The notes under the pieces: model-generated | What the model saw: the letters and a program-made list of their open reading frames with translations, nothing else | Database searches by the model: none | Told to the model about the DNA's origin: nothing | In this document: positions 15,445-17,145 of the stretch, piece after piece | How positions within the stretch are numbered: position 1 is the first letter of the stretch | How the letters are laid out: each line of letters starts with the position of its first letter | Program-made: the position numbers and the translations under genes | Assembly (NCBI GenBank): GCA_020353115.1 | Contig: CP070687.1 | Coordinates: forward strand, 1,066,945 to 1,084,089 | DNA: 17,145 bases | Reading direction: 5' to 3' | From: Bacteroidales bacterium | GTDB lineage: Bacteria > Bacteroidota > Bacteroidia > Bacteroidales > VadinHA17

Positions 15445-15849
15445 ACTGGGTACAGGAAGTTTAATGTAATAGGTAATTTTTGTTGTTTTTGATCACTTGA
15501 TGAACCGATCAGTCACCGGTGGAAATGGATATTATATCAAATCTAATGGGATAAGGAAAAAGTATAAACGAAAAAGAGTACTGGAAATACTCTGCAATAT
15601 TAAGCAAATCCTTACAACTGACAAAAAAAAACGGAAAAAATCTTTTCAACCTCCGGTCTTTGACTGTAAAATGGGTGTCGGGGAATTTATTCGGTTCAGA
15701 CCCTTTGACCATATAAAATCTAAGTATCTCATCTATTTCCTTTTACTTTTAAGAACAAAAATCATTAAAAAATTATCATTTTTTCAGTTTTCAGTGCAAC
15801 TTTTTTGACTGTTAATGCGTATAAGTCGTAGTTCAAACTATCCCCCCGA
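15445..15849. other. 405-base divergent control region of rho and rpoD
   Basis: AT-rich region between the divergent starts of rho and rpoD. It should hold both promoters. On the minus strand a -7 match lies at 15545-15538 (listed). A hairpin AGAGTA (15575-15580) / TACTCT (15588-15593), followed on the minus strand by TTTTTC, looks like a weak terminator placed upstream of that element. CTTTGAC occurs twice (around 15656 and 15702). No clear TAnnTTTG is seen for rpoD. The plus-strand frame 15497-15808 is Lys- and Phe-rich low-complexity sequence and is not considered a gene. Confidence 0.5.
15538..15545 (-). promoter_or_regulatory. Candidate -7 element TAGATTTG for rho
   Basis: Minus-strand TAGATTTG matches TAnnTTTG, 93 bases ahead of the rho ATG. 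The sequence at the -33 distance (TTTTCG) only partly resembles TTTG. It would give a leader of roughly 85-90 bases. Confidence 0.35.
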
Positions 15850-16713
15850 ATGAGGCAACTCAAGATAATCAAACAGGTCACAAACCGGGAAACTCCCTCT
15901 CTTGACAAATACCTTCATGAAATAGGTAAAGTTGAGCTGGTTCCTGCTGAAGAGGAAGTTGAGCTTGCCCGCAGAATCCACAAGGGGGACCTGAAGGCAT
16001 TGAACCGCCTGATAAAGGCCAATCTGCGTTTTGTCGTATCCGTCTCCAAACAGTATCAGAATCAAGGATTAAGTCTGCCGGATCTGATTAACGAGGGGAA
16101 TCTCGGACTGATTAAAGCAGCCCAGCGATTCGATGAAACACGGGGATTTAAATTTATTTCCTACGCAGTATGGTGGATCCGGCAATCGATCCTACAGGCA
16201 CTTGCCGAACAGGCCAGGATCGTTCGCCTCCCCCTGAATAAGATCGGTTCAATAAATAAAATAAATAAAACGCTTGCAGAGCTTGAACAACAGTTCGAAC
16301 GGGAACCGACCGATTTTGAAATTGCTCATGCGCTTGAGCTGGTACCCGACGACGTCAAGGAATCCATAAAAAGCGCCGGGCGCCATGTGTCGATGGATGC
16401 TCCCTTATCCCAGGGAGAAGAAGGAAATTTATACGATATCCTGTTAAGCAAGGATGCTCCCAGCCCGGATAAAGAATTGCTTACCGATTCGTTAAGAAAA
16501 GAGATTGAGAGGGCACTGAATACACTGACACACCGGGAAGCAAACATCATCAGGCTCTATTTTGGGTTGAACGGGAAACATGCTCATACCCTGGAAGAGA
16601 TCGGAGAAGAATTCAATCTTACACGCGAGAGGGTCAGGCAGATTAAAGAAAAAGCAATTAAAAGATTAAAACATACAACCAGGAGTAAAATCTTAAAAAC
16701 ATATCTTGGCTGA
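15850..16713 (+). CDS. rpoD: Primary sigma factor RpoD/SigA, Bacteroidetes type
   Basis: 287-residue sigma-70 family protein that directs RNA polymerase to housekeeping promoters. Region 1.1 is absent, as in the Bacteroidetes primary sigma. Region 1.2 lies about 16-45 (SLDKYLHEIG); regions 2.1-2.4 about 55-125 with NLRFVVSVSKQYQNQGLSLP, DLINEGNLGLIKAAQRFD and FKFISYAVWWIRQSI; region 3 about 130-200 with RIVRLPLNKIGSINKINK; region 4 about 220-285 with the helix-turn-helix TLEEIGEEFNLTRERVRQIK. The N-terminus MRQLKI and the C-terminal KTYLG match the lineage's primary sigma end to end, which separates it from stress sigmas. A strong terminator follows before rpe. In this phylum the promoters it reads are TTTG (-33) and TAnnTTTG (-7), which supports the promoter calls elsewhere in the window. 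Confidence 0.96.
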   Translation: MRQLKIIKQVTNRETPSLDKYLHEIGKVELVPAEEEVELARRIHKGDLKALNRLIKANLRFVVSVSKQYQNQGLSLPDLINEGNLGLIKAAQRFDETRGFKFISYAVWWIRQSILQALAEQARIVRLPLNKIGSINKINKTLAELEQQFEREPTDFEIAHALELVPDDVKESIKSAGRHVSMDAPLSQGEEGNLYDILLSKDAPSPDKELLTDSLRKEIERALNTLTHREANIIRLYFGLNGKHAHTLEEIGEEFNLTRERVRQIKEKAIKRLKHTTRSKILKTYLG

Positions 16714-16756
16714 TCGTGTCCGCGACCCGGCTTTTTACGTGATCCAGATGGTTAGT

Positions 16757-16791
16757 AAAAAAAGAGGAAAACCTGTTTTTCTCTTTTTTTT
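16757..16791 (+). terminator. Intrinsic terminator after rpoD
   Basis: A 15-bp stem with one G-U pair: left arm 16757-16771, right arm 16776-16790, loop CCTG, ending in eight T (16784-16791). The arms are mostly A and T around a GAG/CTC core. It starts 44 bases after the rpoD stop and 78 bases before rpe, so rpe should have its own start of transcription. Confidence 0.82.
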
Positions 16792-16834
16792 ATTGTTTAT
16801 TTTTACCAGGCAAGAACTTCAAACAGTAAATTTT

Positions 16835-17145
16835 ATGAGCCACCTTATCGCTCCCTCAATTCTGACGGCCGATTTCCTGAATCTGGGGAAAGAAATAGAA
16901 ATGATTAACAGCAGCGAGGCAGACTGGATCCATCTGGATATAATGGATGGAGTGTTTGTCCCGAATATTACCTTCGGATTTCATATAATAAGACAGATCC
17001 GGAACATTGCCGGAAAACCACTCGATGCTCATCTGATGATCGTCAATCCGGACAGGTATCTCGAGGAATTCAGGGATGCCGGGACAGATAAACTGACGGT
17101 TCATTATGAATCCTGTACCCATTTGCACCGTACTATCCAGAAAAT
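16835..17145 (+). CDS. rpe: Ribulose-phosphate 3-epimerase, N-terminal part (cut by window end)
   Basis: The first 103 residues of a TIM-barrel epimerase that interconverts ribulose 5-phosphate and xylulose 5-phosphate in the pentose phosphate pathway. Family motifs in order: IAPSILTADFLNLGKEI (with the active-site Ser), WIHLDIMDGVFVPNITFG (metal-binding His and Asp), and PLDAHLMIVNPDRYLEEF (metal-binding His). The second metal-binding Asp and the phosphate-binding end lie beyond the window. I chose the ATG at 16835 because MSHLIAPSIL is the usual family start. The frame stays open upstream to an ATG at 16748, which would add 29 residues (MVSKKRGKPVFLFFLL...), but these are encoded by the rpoD terminator hairpin and are not believed. 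Confidence 0.95.
   Translation, partial: MSHLIAPSILTADFLNLGKEIEMINSSEADWIHLDIMDGVFVPNITFGFHIIRQIRNIAGKPLDAHLMIVNPDRYLEEFRDAGTDKLTVHYESCTHLHRTIQK

Noticed and set aside
15497..15808. 103-residue plus-strand frame between rho and rpoD
   Set aside because: Low-complexity Lys/Phe/Leu sequence from AT-rich DNA, covering the expected promoter region of both flanking genes.
1..17145. A new defence, mobile or biosynthetic system; CRISPR arrays, tRNA, rRNA, insertion sequences
   Set aside because: Genes are mostly single or paired housekeeping genes of known families; no regular repeat array, tRNA-like cloverleaf, transposase, integrase or clustered unknown genes were seen.

Overview
The window looks like chromosome from an anaerobic member of the Bacteroidetes (Bacteroidales or a close relative). 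The clearest marker is the 287-residue primary sigma factor at 15850-16713, which starts MRQLKI, lacks region 1.1 and ends in the conserved KTYLG-type tail of the Bacteroidetes RpoD. Supporting signs are a Rho factor with a charged linker inserted before its RNA-binding domain, a ComEC without an intact metallo-beta-lactamase domain, a full-length pyruvate:ferredoxin oxidoreductase, A-rich start regions without Shine-Dalgarno sequences, and several TAnnTTTG (-7 type) promoter matches.

Layout: (1) 1-441, minus strand: the decayed C-terminal end of a glycoside hydrolase family 10 (xylanase-like) gene, split over two frames and running off the left edge. (2) 710-1744, plus: an uroporphyrinogen-decarboxylase-superfamily protein, probably a corrinoid-type methyltransferase, followed by 445 bases with no convincing gene. 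(3) 2190-7258, minus: comEC, trkA, trkH; the last two form the Trk potassium uptake system. (4) 7443-8456, plus: a dihydroorotate-dehydrogenase-like flavoprotein that lacks the usual catalytic loop, then 348 bases without a clear gene. (5) 8805-9825, minus: ruvX and def, four bases apart. (6) 9961-13488, minus: nifJ, with a strong intrinsic terminator. (7) 13867-15444, minus: rho, with its own terminator. (8) 15850-16713, plus: rpoD with its terminator. (9) 16835 to the end, plus: rpe, cut by the window edge.

Most of the window is housekeeping: transcription (sigma, Rho), translation and nucleic-acid maintenance (Def, RuvX), potassium homeostasis (TrkAH), DNA uptake (ComEC) and central carbon metabolism (PFOR, Rpe). 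I found no CRISPR array, tRNA, rRNA, insertion sequence, prophage or toxin-antitoxin module, and no new multi-gene system. The points most worth a second look are the GH10 relic at the left edge, the Asp-for-Cys change at the predicted zinc site of the UROD-family protein, and the missing catalytic loop of the DHOD-like protein.
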